Positions 1 through 8,770 of a stretch of DNA of 64,000 bases are shown here, piece after piece. The stretch lies in contig JBCCHB010000011.1 of assembly GCA_039028975.1 (NCBI GenBank), positions 90,190 through 154,189 of the forward strand, given 5' to 3'. Position 1 is the stretch's first letter. Each line of letters starts with the position of its first letter. The notes under the pieces were generated by a model. It worked only from the letters and a program-made list of their open reading frames with translations, did no database searches and was not told where the DNA came from. Source of the stretch: JAHBNG01 sp039028975. Its GTDB lineage: Bacteria > Chloroflexota > Anaerolineae > Caldilineales > Caldilineaceae. A program made the translations under genes and the position numbers.

Positions 1-1188
1 GTCGAGTATGTGCGGGCCATGCCGGTTGTGAAGGTCTTTGGCAACACCGTAGACTCGTTTCAGCGCCTGACTGATTCGGTCTTTGCACACCGCGATCACT
101 ACAAAAAGGTGAGCCTCAATTATTCCAAGATTTACCCAGCGTTCCTGACGATCGCTTCCTCATCGCTCTTATTCATTGTGCCAGTTGCGATTTTGCTTCT
201 CTACAGAACAGAAGATCAGGCTGCGTTTATCCCGACCATCCTCTTCTTCACGATTATCGGTGGGGGCTTCTTCTTCCCGCTGCTCAAGCTGACCTTTATG
301 GCCGGACTGGTCAACCAGATCACCGTTGGCGTGGAGCGCATTGACGATATTCTCTATCGGGACGCCATGCCCGACAGCGACAGCGGGCAAATTCCAGCCG
401 ATGCATCGGTCGAGTTTGACGACGTCACATTTGCGTATGACAGGGTAACAGACGACGAGACGGCTGTTCAGGCGACCGTGCTGAAAGATGTCTCCTTCCG
501 CGCTGAGCCAGATACGGTCACTGCCTTAGTCGGTCCTTCGGGTGCGGGCAAGACGACCATGGGGCTGCTCATTGCCCGCTTCTGGGACGTCCAGTCTGGC
601 ACGATTCGCATTGGCGGGGTTGACGTTCGTGATATCCCATTAAAACGTCTGATGAATCACGTCTCCTTTGTCTTTCAGGACAGCTTCCTCTTCTTTGATA
701 CCATCGAGGAGAATATCCGTATGGGCAACGCGAAGGCGACTCTTGATGAGGTGATGGCTGCGGCCAAAGCCGCGCAGTGCCACGAATTCATCGAAAATCT
801 GCCGGACGGCTATCAGACGCTGGTTGGCGAAGGCGGCACCTATCTCTCTGGCGGTGAGCAGCAGCGGGTCAGTGTTGCTCGCGCCATCTTGAAGGACACG
901 CCAATCATCGTGCTTGATGAGGCCACTGCCTACGCGGACCCGGAAAATGAAGGCAAAATGCTGGATGGGTTGGCTCGTCTAATCAAAGACAAGACAGTCA
1001 TCATTATTGCCCATCGCCTCTCGACCATCACCAACGCCGACCAGATTTTGGTCATCGACAACGGCAGCATCGTTGAAGAAGGAGTCCATCTGTCTCTGGT
1101 TGCATCCGGCGGCCTGTACAGCAGCATGTGGGAGATCTACTCCCAAGCACGGACGTGGACGCTGATGCCGAAAGGAGCCGCGCTATGA
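1..1188 (+). CDS. ABC half-transporter (TMD-NBD), siderophore type, 5' truncated
   Basis: The frame is open from base 1, so the start lies outside the window and roughly the first 200 residues are missing. The visible part has the last membrane helices, then a complete nucleotide-binding domain: Walker A GPSGAGKTT, signature LSGGEQQR, Walker B IIVLDEA and H-loop AHR. The Walker B is followed by ATAYADPENE, a pattern I associate with the YbtQ/IrtB group of siderophore ABC transporters rather than with multidrug exporters. Its stop overlaps the start of the next half-transporter (ATGA), so the two are translationally coupled and probably form a heterodimer in the cytoplasmic membrane. Direction of transport (siderophore uptake or export) cannot be told from sequence. 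Confidence 0.9.
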   Translation, partial: VEYVRAMPVVKVFGNTVDSFQRLTDSVFAHRDHYKKVSLNYSKIYPAFLTIASSSLLFIVPVAILLLYRTEDQAAFIPTILFFTIIGGGFFFPLLKLTFMAGLVNQITVGVERIDDILYRDAMPDSDSGQIPADASVEFDDVTFAYDRVTDDETAVQATVLKDVSFRAEPDTVTALVGPSGAGKTTMGLLIARFWDVQSGTIRIGGVDVRDIPLKRLMNHVSFVFQDSFLFFDTIEENIRMGNAKATLDEVMAAAKAAQCHEFIENLPDGYQTLVGEGGTYLSGGEQQRVSVARAILKDTPIIVLDEATAYADPENEGKMLDGLARLIKDKTVIIIAHRLSTITNADQILVIDNGSIVEEGVHLSLVASGGLYSSMWEIYSQARTWTLMPKGAAL

Positions 1189-3047
1189 TGAACTTTCTGG
1201 CCCTCATTCGTGCGGTAACGCTGGGCGACACCAAACGCGTACGCCCCATGTTTCTGTGGACGCTTTTGGAATACGTGCTGCGCGGCGCGCCGTACGGCAT
1301 TCTGTTGGCCGTGGTCTGGCAGTTGTTTATTCCGCTGGAAAACCCAGGCACGCCGCTCAATTTGAGTGTGTTGATCTGGCTCTGCGTTGCGCTCTTAGTC
1401 TCGCTAATTCTGCTCTACATTGTGAGCCGCATTGCTTTTATGCACGTCTACTATGAAGCCTCGGATCTCTGTGCGGAAGGCCGCTTGAACATCGGCGACC
1501 ATCTGCGCAAGCTCTCTATGGGATTCTTCAACGCACGGGACCCCGGTGCCATTGGTGCTTATCTACTCAGCGACTATGCGGGCATTGAGTTTATCCTGAC
1601 CCATCTGCTGCCTCAGTTCGTTGGTGCTGTCGCCATGCCCACGGTTCTGCTCATCGCGCTGGCCTTCCAGAGCTGGCAGTTGGCCCTGGCTGCGGCGCTG
1701 GTGATTCCTGTTGCCCTACCCTTTACCTACTTCACGCGCCTCTTTATGCGCTACTTTGGTCCGCGCCAGCAGCAGGCCAGAATCGCGGCCAGCTCACGGA
1801 TGCTTGAATATGTGCAGGGCATGCGTCTAATCAAGGCGTACAACCTGAACGACGTCAAGTTTGAGCGATTGGAAAAGGCGTTCCGTACCCTGAAGTCTCT
1901 CAGCATCAAGCTAGAGGCAGGCGCTGGCCCCACCGTGCTCTTTTCGGCCTTTATCCTGCACGGTGGTCTCACCCTCATCATCCTGCTGGGGGCGACCTTT
2001 CTCGTTGCGGATACGATCTCGCTGCCCGTCTATATCATGTTTCTGATTCTGGGCGTACGCGTCTATGAGCCAGTGATTCAGGCGCTGGTTTTCTTGGCTG
2101 AACTCAACTACTACCAGATCAGCGTGAATCGGCTTGAAAACCTGCGTCACACGCCCCAGTTGATCGGCTCGTCGCCTGAAGAGCAGCCTGCCTCCTATGA
2201 TATTGAGTTTGACAATGTCTCTTTCCGCTACCTACATCGCAACGGTGATGAAAATGAGCGTCTTTCGCAAGATCATCATCAAGGGCAGACCGATCTTAAC
2301 AGTGTGGAACAGGCAGACGTCGATGTCCTCAAGAACGTAAGCCTGACCATTCCAGAACGGTCACTGGTGGCCTTTGTGGGACCGTCTGGCTCGGGCAAGA
2401 CGACTATGACTCGTTTGATTGCCCGCTTCTGGGACGTCACCGAGGGGTCGATCCGGCTGGGTGGGCGCGATTTGCGAGACTACGACCCAGACACAGTGTT
2501 GGCCGCGGTCTCTATGGTCTTCCAGGATGTCTACCTCTTTAACGATACCATCCTCAACAATATTCGCGTCGGGCGTAAGGAGGCGACCATGGAGGAGGTT
2601 ATTGCGGTGGCCCAAAAGGCGCGCTGCCATGACTTTATCGAGAGCATGCCTGCCGGCTACGAAACCATGGTTGGCGAGGGCGGTTCCACCTTATCTGGCG
2701 GCGAGAAGCAGCGTATCTCCATTGCCCGCGCCATGCTCAAAGATGCGCCCATCATCCTGCTGGACGAAGCTACGGCCTCGCTGGATCCGAGCAACGAACG
2801 CTATATTCAAGAGGCCATTGACGGATTGGTGCAGGAGAAGACCGTGGTGGTGATTGCGCATCGGTTGAATACGGTGATCCATGCCGACAAGATCATCGTG
2901 CTGCAGGACGGCACGGTCGTTGAGCAAGGTACGCACGACCAGCTGATGTGGGCAGAGGGTCTTTATCGCAGCATGTGGGATGAACAGCAGAAGGTGCGCG
3001 TCTGGAAGTTTGGAGAGGTTGGAGCGATTGAGCGATTGAGCGATTGA
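1185..3047 (+). CDS. ABC half-transporter (TMD-NBD), partner of the upstream gene
   Basis: A 620-residue half-transporter: six-helix ABC membrane domain (about residues 15-315) and an ATPase domain with Walker A GPSGSGKTT, signature LSGGEKQR, Walker B IILLDEA and H-loop AHR. I chose ATG 1185 because AGGAG lies at the right distance upstream and the start overlaps the previous TGA by ATGA; an in-frame ATG at 1128 would lie deep inside the upstream gene. An acidic, Asn/His-rich insert of about 25 residues lies at the start of the ATPase domain, before the A-loop partner region. The last codons (ERLSD) are read from an 8-bp tandem repeat. Family: IrtA/YbtP-like. Function as heterodimer with gene 1 is inferred. 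Confidence 0.9.
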   Translation: MMNFLALIRAVTLGDTKRVRPMFLWTLLEYVLRGAPYGILLAVVWQLFIPLENPGTPLNLSVLIWLCVALLVSLILLYIVSRIAFMHVYYEASDLCAEGRLNIGDHLRKLSMGFFNARDPGAIGAYLLSDYAGIEFILTHLLPQFVGAVAMPTVLLIALAFQSWQLALAAALVIPVALPFTYFTRLFMRYFGPRQQQARIAASSRMLEYVQGMRLIKAYNLNDVKFERLEKAFRTLKSLSIKLEAGAGPTVLFSAFILHGGLTLIILLGATFLVADTISLPVYIMFLILGVRVYEPVIQALVFLAELNYYQISVNRLENLRHTPQLIGSSPEEQPASYDIEFDNVSFRYLHRNGDENERLSQDHHQGQTDLNSVEQADVDVLKNVSLTIPERSLVAFVGPSGSGKTTMTRLIARFWDVTEGSIRLGGRDLRDYDPDTVLAAVSMVFQDVYLFNDTILNNIRVGRKEATMEEVIAVAQKARCHDFIESMPAGYETMVGEGGSTLSGGEKQRISIARAMLKDAPIILLDEATASLDPSNERYIQEAIDGLVQEKTVVVIAHRLNTVIHADKIIVLQDGTVVEQGTHDQLMWAEGLYRSMWDEQQKVRVWKFGEVGAIERLSD

Positions 3048-3048
3048 G
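3022..3048. repeat. GAGCGATT octamer, three tandem copies at a gene end
   Basis: Three perfect copies of GAGCGATT plus a partial one run across the stop codon of the ABC half-transporter and supply its last residues. Degenerate units (GAGCAGTG, GAGCATTG, GAGCGTCT, GAACGTTG) continue to about 3090. This resembles the 7-bp arrays found in most spacers down to 30.4 kb. Confidence 0.8.
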
Positions 3049-3145
3049 CAGTGGAGCATTGGAGCGTCTGAACGTTGGAACGCTTTTCCGCTTCAACGTT
3101 TTTCGTTTGTGGTGAGCGGTCACAAACAGCTTGGAGGTAACACGG

Positions 3146-3283
3146 ATGACAACAGCGACCGAAACCGCCAAACCCAAATGGCAAGTATATGGCACCTATT
3201 TAATCTGGGCTTTCTCAGAGCCTGAATATTCAAACAGGCTCTTGCCGCCCCTTCTCTCCCTGGTGGCTCGAAAAACGGCATGA
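3146..3283 (+). pseudogene. Detached N-terminal fragment of a DoxX-like gene
   Basis: A 45-codon frame with an excellent ribosome site (GGAGG, 8 bases before ATG 3146). Its first 23 residues, including KWQVYGTYLIWAF, look like the cytoplasmic lead and first membrane helix of a DoxX-like protein. The frame then reads EPEYSN and runs into unrelated residues before stopping at the ATGA that starts the downstream DoxX-like body. A 20-base direct repeat lies in this fragment and again 95 bases downstream. Removing one copy plus the intervening DNA fuses both parts in frame, so this is probably the original start of the DoxX-like gene, split by an insertion or duplication. Confidence 0.5.
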
Positions 3284-3337
3284 CGCGCCCCTATGGCTAC
3301 CAGAGAGAACGGGTCGGTGAATATTCAAACACGCTCT
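3223..3337. repeat. 20-bp direct repeat pair bracketing a 75-bp insert in the DoxX-like gene
   Basis: TGAATATTCAAACA-G/C-GCTCT occurs at 3223-3242 and 3318-3337 with one mismatch, 95 bases apart. The first copy is part of a hairpin (AGAGCCTG 3217-3224 with CAGGCTCT 3235-3242). Both copies are read as EYSN in their respective frames, but the offset is not a multiple of three, so the gene is frameshifted by the extra segment. Confidence 0.7.
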
Positions 3338-3654
3338 CAGCACTCGCCATGGGACTGTCTGGCGTCACGAAGCTGATGGTCCATCCAGATTGGGTGATTG
3401 AATTTAACAACTTTGGCTATCCCATTTGGTTTATGTACCTGATTGGCATCTTGCAAGTGGCGGCTGCCATTGGATTGTGGATTTCCAGAACTCGCTTTAT
3501 CTCTGCGGCGCTCATTGTGGTCATCATGATTGGCGCGGCTGTCTCCAATGCGATGGTGGGAAAAGTGGAGGACATTGTTGTGGATGTGGTTCTCATTGCC
3601 CTCGCTGGCCTAGTTGCCTGGATGAGCCGCACTTCCTGGCCGCTTTCTCGGTAA
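3280..3654 (+). CDS. DoxX-like membrane protein (probably N-terminally disrupted)
   Basis: A 124-residue frame with about three membrane helices. TLSALAMGLSGVTKLM, a Gly-Tyr-Pro motif (FNNFGYP) and a later IGAAVSNAMVGK segment match the DoxX-like (DoxX_2) family of small four-helix membrane proteins, whose physiological role is poorly known. The nominal ATG at 3280 has no ribosome site of its own and overlaps the stop of the fragment at 3146-3283. The first 14 residues do not look like family sequence. The natural gene probably began at 3146. As it stands the product may be missing or depend on translational coupling. Confidence 0.6.
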   Translation: MTRPYGYQRERVGEYSNTLSALAMGLSGVTKLMVHPDWVIEFNNFGYPIWFMYLIGILQVAAAIGLWISRTRFISAALIVVIMIGAAVSNAMVGKVEDIVVDVVLIALAGLVAWMSRTSWPLSR

Positions 3655-3660
3655 GAAACT

Positions 3661-3712
3661 GGCTGAATTGTGAATAGTGAATTGCAAATTAAGAATCGTG
3701 AATGGTGAATGA
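3661..3712. repeat. Heptamer array, GTGAATA/GTGAATG type
   Basis: Degenerate 7-bp units (GTGAATA, GTGAATT, AAGAATC, GTGAATG) fill the whole spacer between the DoxX-like gene and the first FecCD permease. The last unit supplies the ATG start codon at 3709. Confidence 0.7.
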
Positions 3713-4809
3713 ACGCGAATATCAAAATCCGTCAAACAATCATTGTTGCGGTGGGCCTCACGCTGATTTGGGGTGCACTCTTTGTGACAACCATGACGAA
3801 TGGCGAAATTCAGTTAACCACGGCACAGATTGTGCGGGTGCTATTCATTAGCCAGGAAGATGTGGGGAACGTGGAGCAGATGCCATCGATGGTGCGCAGG
3901 TTCTTTGTGGCAGAGGGTGCTGACGAATCGACTAACGTCAAGGATCTGGTTGCCCATGTGGTGATCCATCAGTCGCGTCTGCCGCGGTTATTGCTGGCCA
4001 CGCTGGCGGGTGCCGCCTTTGCCATTGCAGGGGTGATGCTGCAGGACGCCATGCGCAACGGACTTGCTGAACCAGGCATCATGGGAATTTCTATGGGTGG
4101 GGTGGTTGTGGTGGCCTTTGTTACCGTCTATGACATCTTTGTGCCATACGGCATGCTGCCGCTGATTGCACTAGCTGGGGGATTGTTAACAGGCGTTGTC
4201 CTACTAGTAGCCGCAACGCTGAAAACCCCACCGGTACGGCTCGTGCTGATCGGCGTTGCTATGAGCGCCTTGCTCAATGCATTAACGATTATCCTGATCA
4301 GTATGTCCGAGACGCGGGATACGCAGATCTTGTATCGGTTTCTGGTTGGTAGTCTGTCCAACCGCACGTGGGATTCGGTCGACGTTGTGTGGCCGTGGAT
4401 GCTGGTTGGCATACCGCTTGCATTCCTGACGGTCCGTCCACTGAATCTGTTGCAGCTTGGCGATGATGTGGCCGAGGGGCTGGGGCTGCCAGTGGTGACA
4501 ACGCGTGCCATTATCTTCGCCATTAGCATTGCGTTGGTCTCGGCCATCGTTTCGGTGACGGGGCCAATCAGCTTTATTGCTTTGTTAGCACCTCACGTGG
4601 CCCGCTATCTTCTGCAAACCAGCGATGCGCGCCTCGTTGCGCCGATTGCAGCCCTGATTGGCATGGTGCTGCTCACCGGTGCGGATCTGATTGCCCGGCT
4701 CATCTTGTCGCCAGTCGAGCTGCCCGTGGGCATTTTCACCACAATCTTGGGCGCACCGATATTATTTGTGCTGATACGGCGTAGCCTCGTTCGCCAGGAG
4801 GCGAGATGA
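3709..4809 (+). CDS. FecCD-family iron-siderophore ABC permease (1 of 4)
   Basis: 366 residues, about ten membrane helices. LPRLLLATLAGAAFAIAGVMLQ followed by a near-canonical RNGLAEPGIMGISMGG block is the FecCD/BtuC signature. The coupling helix region LGDDVAEGLGL and the GPISFIALLAPHVAR block near residue 285 are also standard. It moves ferric siderophores (or cobamides or haem in other members) across the cytoplasmic membrane with a paired permease, an FepC-type ATPase and a binding protein. It is followed 37 bases later by a second FecCD gene, and the two most likely form an FepD/FepG-like heterodimer. No ribosome site is obvious; the start lies in a heptamer array. No cognate FepC ATPase lies in the window. 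Confidence 0.9.
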   Translation: MNANIKIRQTIIVAVGLTLIWGALFVTTMTNGEIQLTTAQIVRVLFISQEDVGNVEQMPSMVRRFFVAEGADESTNVKDLVAHVVIHQSRLPRLLLATLAGAAFAIAGVMLQDAMRNGLAEPGIMGISMGGVVVVAFVTVYDIFVPYGMLPLIALAGGLLTGVVLLVAATLKTPPVRLVLIGVAMSALLNALTIILISMSETRDTQILYRFLVGSLSNRTWDSVDVVWPWMLVGIPLAFLTVRPLNLLQLGDDVAEGLGLPVVTTRAIIFAISIALVSAIVSVTGPISFIALLAPHVARYLLQTSDARLVAPIAALIGMVLLTGADLIARLILSPVELPVGIFTTILGAPILFVLIRRSLVRQEAR

Positions 4810-4846
4810 TTGACGAGTGTAGATTGACGATTTTCGATTTGTTAGC

Positions 4847-5914
4847 ATGCCGGCAATGTCGGACTTACAAATGACCAAGCAACCAATAGACCAAGCGACC
4901 AATGACCGCTTCAGCACGCTTCTCATCATAACGAGTATTGTGATCATGCTGCTGCTGGTCTTGCATATCGGCGTTGGGTCGGTCTTTATTGCACCGGTAG
5001 ATGTGCTGGCTGCGCTGATGGGCAACGCCGTAGAAGACACGCACAACTCGATTGTGAACGATGTGCGTCTGCCGCGAGCGCTGCTGGCAATGACAATCGG
5101 GGCAATGTTGGGACTATCAGGCGCGCTTATTCAGGGCGTGACCCGAAATCCATTAGCCTCGCCTTCGTTGACGGGTGTGTTGTCTGGTGGCGTGCTGGCG
5201 GTCGTCTTGTGGATCGCCTTTGCGCCTGAGGCACTGCAATCAAGCCGCGTGATTCCGCTGGCGGCCATGGGCGGTGGACTGATAACCGGTGTTCTGGTCT
5301 ACAGCTTGGCGTGGCAGCGGGGGGCCGACCCTGTGCGTCTGACGCTGGCTGGCGTGCTGGTTGCCGCCGTCTTTTCATCGCTCACGTCGTTGATTCTGCT
5401 CTTTGACGGCCAGAATATGGGCAATATTCTGCTCTGGGTGATCGGCTCGCTCAACGGACGCACCTGGACCCATTGGCAGATGCTTTGGCCCTATGCGATT
5501 ATTGCCCTGCCGTTGGGGTTGCTCTGTGCTTCATTGACCAACGTGATGAATCTGGGTGATGAGATGTCTGCCGGGCTGGGTCTCGCAGTCGAAGCGACCC
5601 GTGCTGGGCTGCTCTTGGTTGCCGTGGTTCTGGCGGCAGGTGCAGTGTCGGTCGGCGGAAATATCATCTTTATCGGACTTATTGCGCCCCATATCGCCCG
5701 CCGTATTGTGGGCAGCGACTATCGACGGCTGCTGCCTTTTGTGGCGCTATTTGCCGGGGGGCTGCTGCTGGGGGCCGACATCATAGCGCGTGGCATCACA
5801 CTGACCATCTATCCAGGACAGCAGACCTACATAGGGAACCTGCCCGTTGGGGCGGTCACGGCGTTATTGGGGAGTCTCTTCTTTTTTTATCTGCTGACGC
5901 GGAAAGATGCTTGA
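4847..5914 (+). CDS. FecCD-family iron-siderophore ABC permease (2 of 4)
   Basis: About 355 residues, ten membrane helices. RLPRALLAMTIGAMLGLSGALIQ, then TRNPLASPSLTGVLSGG, and GNIIFIGLIAPHIARRIVGSD identify the FecCD family. Three in-frame ATGs (4847, 4856, 4871) precede the first helix and none has a clear ribosome site. The polar lead (TKQPIDQATND) is encoded by degenerate ACCAATG-type heptamers, so the exact start is uncertain. It probably pairs with the preceding permease. A run of heptamer repeats follows the stop. Confidence 0.9.
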   Translation: MPAMSDLQMTKQPIDQATNDRFSTLLIITSIVIMLLLVLHIGVGSVFIAPVDVLAALMGNAVEDTHNSIVNDVRLPRALLAMTIGAMLGLSGALIQGVTRNPLASPSLTGVLSGGVLAVVLWIAFAPEALQSSRVIPLAAMGGGLITGVLVYSLAWQRGADPVRLTLAGVLVAAVFSSLTSLILLFDGQNMGNILLWVIGSLNGRTWTHWQMLWPYAIIALPLGLLCASLTNVMNLGDEMSAGLGLAVEATRAGLLLVAVVLAAGAVSVGGNIIFIGLIAPHIARRIVGSDYRRLLPFVALFAGGLLLGADIIARGITLTIYPGQQTYIGNLPVGAVTALLGSLFFFYLLTRKDA

Positions 5915-5920
5915 ACTAAT

Positions 5921-6057
5921 TTGTTCTTTATCACTTGTTCTTTGTCCTTAGTCACTTGTCACTTGTTCGTTCGAACGTAAAGAAATCAGGACTCGGTTTA
6001 TGTCGAAAAAACACCGACGGCCAATGGCCAATAACCAATGACCAATAACCAGACAAC
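5921..6057. repeat. Heptamer arrays before the first ECF S-component
   Basis: Two arrays: GTCACTT/TTGTTCT units at 5921-5974 and ATGACCA/ATAACCA units at 6016-6057. The second array supplies the ATG at 6038 and the first codons (MTNNQT) of the downstream gene. The spacer between them has the palindrome CGTTCGAACG near 5970 but no recognisable riboswitch. In particular I see no TPP-type motif, which would be expected if these YkoE-like genes served thiamine uptake. Confidence 0.75.
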
Positions 6058-6607
6058 AAATTCCAACAGTTGGGGGCTACGCTCCTGGAAGACGACCGAC
6101 ATTTTAACGCTGGTGGCTATTGTCATCGGGCTGGCCGTTGTCAGCTTTGTTAGTAGCTATGCTCGCACTGTGCTTGAAGCAGCACTTGGTCCCTTTGGCA
6201 ATCGCATTGTGATGGTGGTTAACATCGTCATTCTCTTCACCGTGCCGTTTTTGATCCGCAAGCCGCTGGCCGCGATCATTGGTGCGCTGCTCCTGGGATT
6301 GGTTCAGCTACCCTTTTCACCCTTTGGGTTGATCAGCATTGTGGGCTTCTTGGTCGGTGGCATTATTACCGAATTAATTTTTGCGGCCGGTCGCTATCGG
6401 CGTTATGGACTAGGCTTCCTGCTGGTTGCCGGCGTGGCCTACAACCTCATAACGCTGGCGTTTGTCTGGGTGCCTTTGCAGATTGGCGCACTCGGCCCAG
6501 TTGGATTAGTCGGCATCTTTATGGCTACGCTGATTGGCGGTCTATTAGGTGGCTGGATCACCAAGCTCATCGGTGATGGATTGATCCAAAGTGGGGTAAT
6601 GACATGA
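6038..6607 (+). CDS. YkoE-like ECF transporter S-component (1 of 3)
   Basis: 189 residues with five or six membrane helices. The family pattern is clear: a LRSWKTTDIL lead, a PFLIRKPLAA turn, a RYRRYG motif near residue 120 and a C-terminal small-residue helix. These match the substrate-binding S-component of group I (dedicated) ECF transporters of the YkoE/MptD type. Bacillus YkoE is thought to bind thiamine precursors, but here the surrounding genes are for iron and metallophores, so the substrate is unknown. It overlaps the next paralogue by ATGA. The start codon and first residues come from a heptamer repeat; a later start is possible. Confidence 0.85.
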   Translation: MTNNQTTNSNSWGLRSWKTTDILTLVAIVIGLAVVSFVSSYARTVLEAALGPFGNRIVMVVNIVILFTVPFLIRKPLAAIIGALLLGLVQLPFSPFGLISIVGFLVGGIITELIFAAGRYRRYGLGFLLVAGVAYNLITLAFVWVPLQIGALGPVGLVGIFMATLIGGLLGGWITKLIGDGLIQSGVMT

Positions 6608-7137
6608 AGTCATGGAAAACTCGAGATATCTTGATAACAGCCGTACTGGGCATCGTTCTGGGTCTGCTTTCGACCGCGGTTGACTATGCCTATACAGCGG
6701 GTGGTGCGGCGCTAGGGCCATTGCTGCCTCAGACGCTGATTGGTAGCGTCATGTTTACGGCACTCTTTATCCCTTTTGTGGTGCGGAAGCCGGGTGCGGC
6801 CTTGATTGGCATGCTTGTTATTGGGCTAGTGCAGGTGCCGCTTTCGCCCAATGGCATTCTTTCGTTGGTCGTATCGGGTATTTATGGACTTCTAATCGAG
6901 GTAGCATTCCTAATCACGCGCTACCGACGCTATGGTCTACCGATGTTGATGATCACCGCTATGGTTGTTGGGGCTATTGGACTTGCGCTTGGGTACATTC
7001 CCAATAATTTCCACAATCTAGCATATGGTGCTCAGGCGCTACTTTGGGGACTGGTGATTGGTAGCTGTCTTCTGGGCGCATGGCTGGTGGCTGTGCTGGC
7101 AAAGTCGCTAACCAATTCGGGGGTACTTGGTCTGTAG
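6604..7137 (+). CDS. YkoE-like ECF transporter S-component (2 of 3)
   Basis: 177 residues, five or six helices. It starts at the ATGA overlapping the previous stop and opens with MKSWKTRDIL, the family lead. PFVVRKPGAALIG and RYRRYGLPMLM are the conserved turn and Arg/Tyr motif. It is a paralogue of its two neighbours, not a fragment: all three are full-length. Coupled translation with gene 1 suggests equal amounts, so the S-components might act together rather than compete for the ATPase module. Confidence 0.85.
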   Translation: MKSWKTRDILITAVLGIVLGLLSTAVDYAYTAGGAALGPLLPQTLIGSVMFTALFIPFVVRKPGAALIGMLVIGLVQVPLSPNGILSLVVSGIYGLLIEVAFLITRYRRYGLPMLMITAMVVGAIGLALGYIPNNFHNLAYGAQALLWGLVIGSCLLGAWLVAVLAKSLTNSGVLGL

Positions 7138-7243
7138 TCTCTGGTCGCTTGGTCTTTGGTCGCTGGCTGTTGAAACAAGATGCAAATATCAAATGACAAA
7201 TATCAAATGACAGGTAACCAATAACAAAAGGACAGAACAAATT

Positions 7244-7828
7244 ATGTCTGCTCGATTAGAAAATGCAGGTGGGCTGCGCAGTTGGAAGACACGGGACATC
7301 TTGGTCGTGATGGTGCTGGCAATTGTCTTTGCGCTCATCACTGGTCCCATTCTTAATCTGGCATTTGCTTTGGGGGCAGGCAACCCACTCTTTAGCGTAG
7401 CCGCGGCAGCGGTAACCACCCTGCCAAGTCTGGTCGCGCCCTATATTTTGCGGCGACCCGGTGCCGCGTTCCTTGCCCAGTTCCTTATGGGGCTTATCCA
7501 GCTACCCTTTGCTACGATTGGCTTCTTTATTGTGATAGTAGGTCTCATCAATGGTATTGTCGGCGAGCTACCCTTTGCAGTGACTCGTTATCGAATTTAT
7601 TCACTGCTGCTTCTGATTGCTTGCGGCGTATTGAGCCGCCTCGTTGCGCTAGGCTTTGCCTTTCGCACAATGGGATTTGGGGAATTGCCAAGTCAGATGC
7701 AAATGGGGCTGGTTGCTACGGCAATCGTGGCCGGAATTATCGTTGCGCTACTTGCCAAGTATCTGAGTGATGCACTCGCTCAGTCGGGTGTTCTTAATAA
7801 CTTTCCGATTGCTCAGGACAGAAGTTAG
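7244..7828 (+). CDS. YkoE-like ECF transporter S-component (3 of 3)
   Basis: 194 residues. LRSWKTRDILVVMV, YILRRPGAAFLAQ and RYRIYSL are the family motifs; the Arg/Tyr motif is slightly altered (RYRIYS where the others have RYRRYG). An AAAGGA ribosome site precedes ATG 7244. Separated from paralogue 2 by a 106-base heptamer-rich spacer. The C-terminus carries an extra polar tail (NNFPIAQDRS). The ATPase and T-component that would energise it lie at 8771 and 10642. Confidence 0.85.
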   Translation: MSARLENAGGLRSWKTRDILVVMVLAIVFALITGPILNLAFALGAGNPLFSVAAAAVTTLPSLVAPYILRRPGAAFLAQFLMGLIQLPFATIGFFIVIVGLINGIVGELPFAVTRYRIYSLLLLIACGVLSRLVALGFAFRTMGFGELPSQMQMGLVATAIVAGIIVALLAKYLSDALAQSGVLNNFPIAQDRS

Positions 7829-7837
7829 TCACTGGTC

Positions 7838-7948
7838 CTTGGTCGCTGGTCACTGGCCCTTGGGCATTGGTCGTTGACCCCTGAGCTAGGCTACCAATAA
7901 CCAATTACAAGAAACCAATAACCAATTACAAACAACAAATGACAAATA
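7838..7948. repeat. Heptamer arrays before the methyltransferase
   Basis: GGTCACTGG/TGGTCGT-type units (7838-7880), then CTACCAATAACCAATTACAA-type units (7891-7948). The array reaches the start codon at 7939, whose context AAATGACAAATAA is itself a unit. Confidence 0.65.
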
Positions 7949-8757
7949 AACAAAAAGATCTGGCAGAAGCCAAAAAGAAAGCCCAAGCATCCTGGCAGGC
8001 ATCCGACTATGCCATGTTTGCAACCTGTTTGGAGCCAGGATTGGCCGATTTTATGACTCGCTTGACAATTGTACCAGGGCAAAAGGTGTTGGACATCGCC
8101 TGTGGATCGGGCAATTTTGCGCTGCTGGCTGCGCAACGTGAAGCCATCGTCACAGGGATCGACTTCAACCCAGATGCGCTGGATGCAGCACGAGGTCGTG
8201 CCACAGATGCAAACGTCAACATTCAGTTTGACGAGGGTGATATCGAGCAGATGCCCTATGAAGCAGATACGTTTGATAGCGCAATCAGCGTTTTCGGCAT
8301 CATGTTTGCTATCGATTCGCAGGCTGCCGCGCGAGAGGTCAGCCGAGTGCTCAAACCTGGTGGCACATTTGCGATAGCTAGCTGGACTGAGGATAGTCTG
8401 GTGGGTGAACTCGCTCGGGTTCTGGCCCGCTACCGACCAGATTCGCCAGGTAGCGCCCGCACCTCTGGCTGGGGGGATGTTGGCACGGTGCCAGAGTACT
8501 TTAACGGGCTAACAAATCGGTTGCAGATGAGCAAACGCATGTGGCGTTTTGATTTTCCATATGGGCCAGAAGGCGTGGTTGACTTCTTCTGCAAGTATAC
8601 GAGTACCCACAAACTTATCTTTGAACGTCTCGGTTCTTCAGATACGGATGTACTTCGTTATGAGTTGGAGCAAGTCTGGTTAAGGCACAACCAGGCAAAC
8701 GGCAGCCGGACAGTGGCCGATGCTGAATATCTGGAAGTAGTGGGCGTGATAAAGTAA
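7939..8757 (+). CDS. Class I SAM-dependent methyltransferase
   Basis: 272 residues. Motif I is VLDIACGSGNF at about residue 50, followed by GIDFNPDALDAAR (acidic loop), a DIEQMPYEADTFD segment (motif II) and LKPGGTFAIASW (motif III). This is the UbiE/Methyltransf_11 type of small-molecule methyltransferase. It sits between the S-components and the ECF ATPase, so it could modify the transported compound or an intracellular metallophore; that is inference. The polar lead (MTNKQKDLAEAKKKAQ) is partly heptamer-encoded. Confidence 0.85.
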   Translation: MTNKQKDLAEAKKKAQASWQASDYAMFATCLEPGLADFMTRLTIVPGQKVLDIACGSGNFALLAAQREAIVTGIDFNPDALDAARGRATDANVNIQFDEGDIEQMPYEADTFDSAISVFGIMFAIDSQAAAREVSRVLKPGGTFAIASWTEDSLVGELARVLARYRPDSPGSARTSGWGDVGTVPEYFNGLTNRLQMSKRMWRFDFPYGPEGVVDFFCKYTSTHKLIFERLGSSDTDVLRYELEQVWLRHNQANGSRTVADAEYLEVVGVIK

Positions 8758-8770
8758 AAGGCAGTCATTG

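Noticed and set aside
5914..6038. TPP or cobalamin riboswitch expected before YkoE-like or FecCD-like genes
   Set aside because: No conserved core of either class was found; the spacer consists of heptamer arrays.
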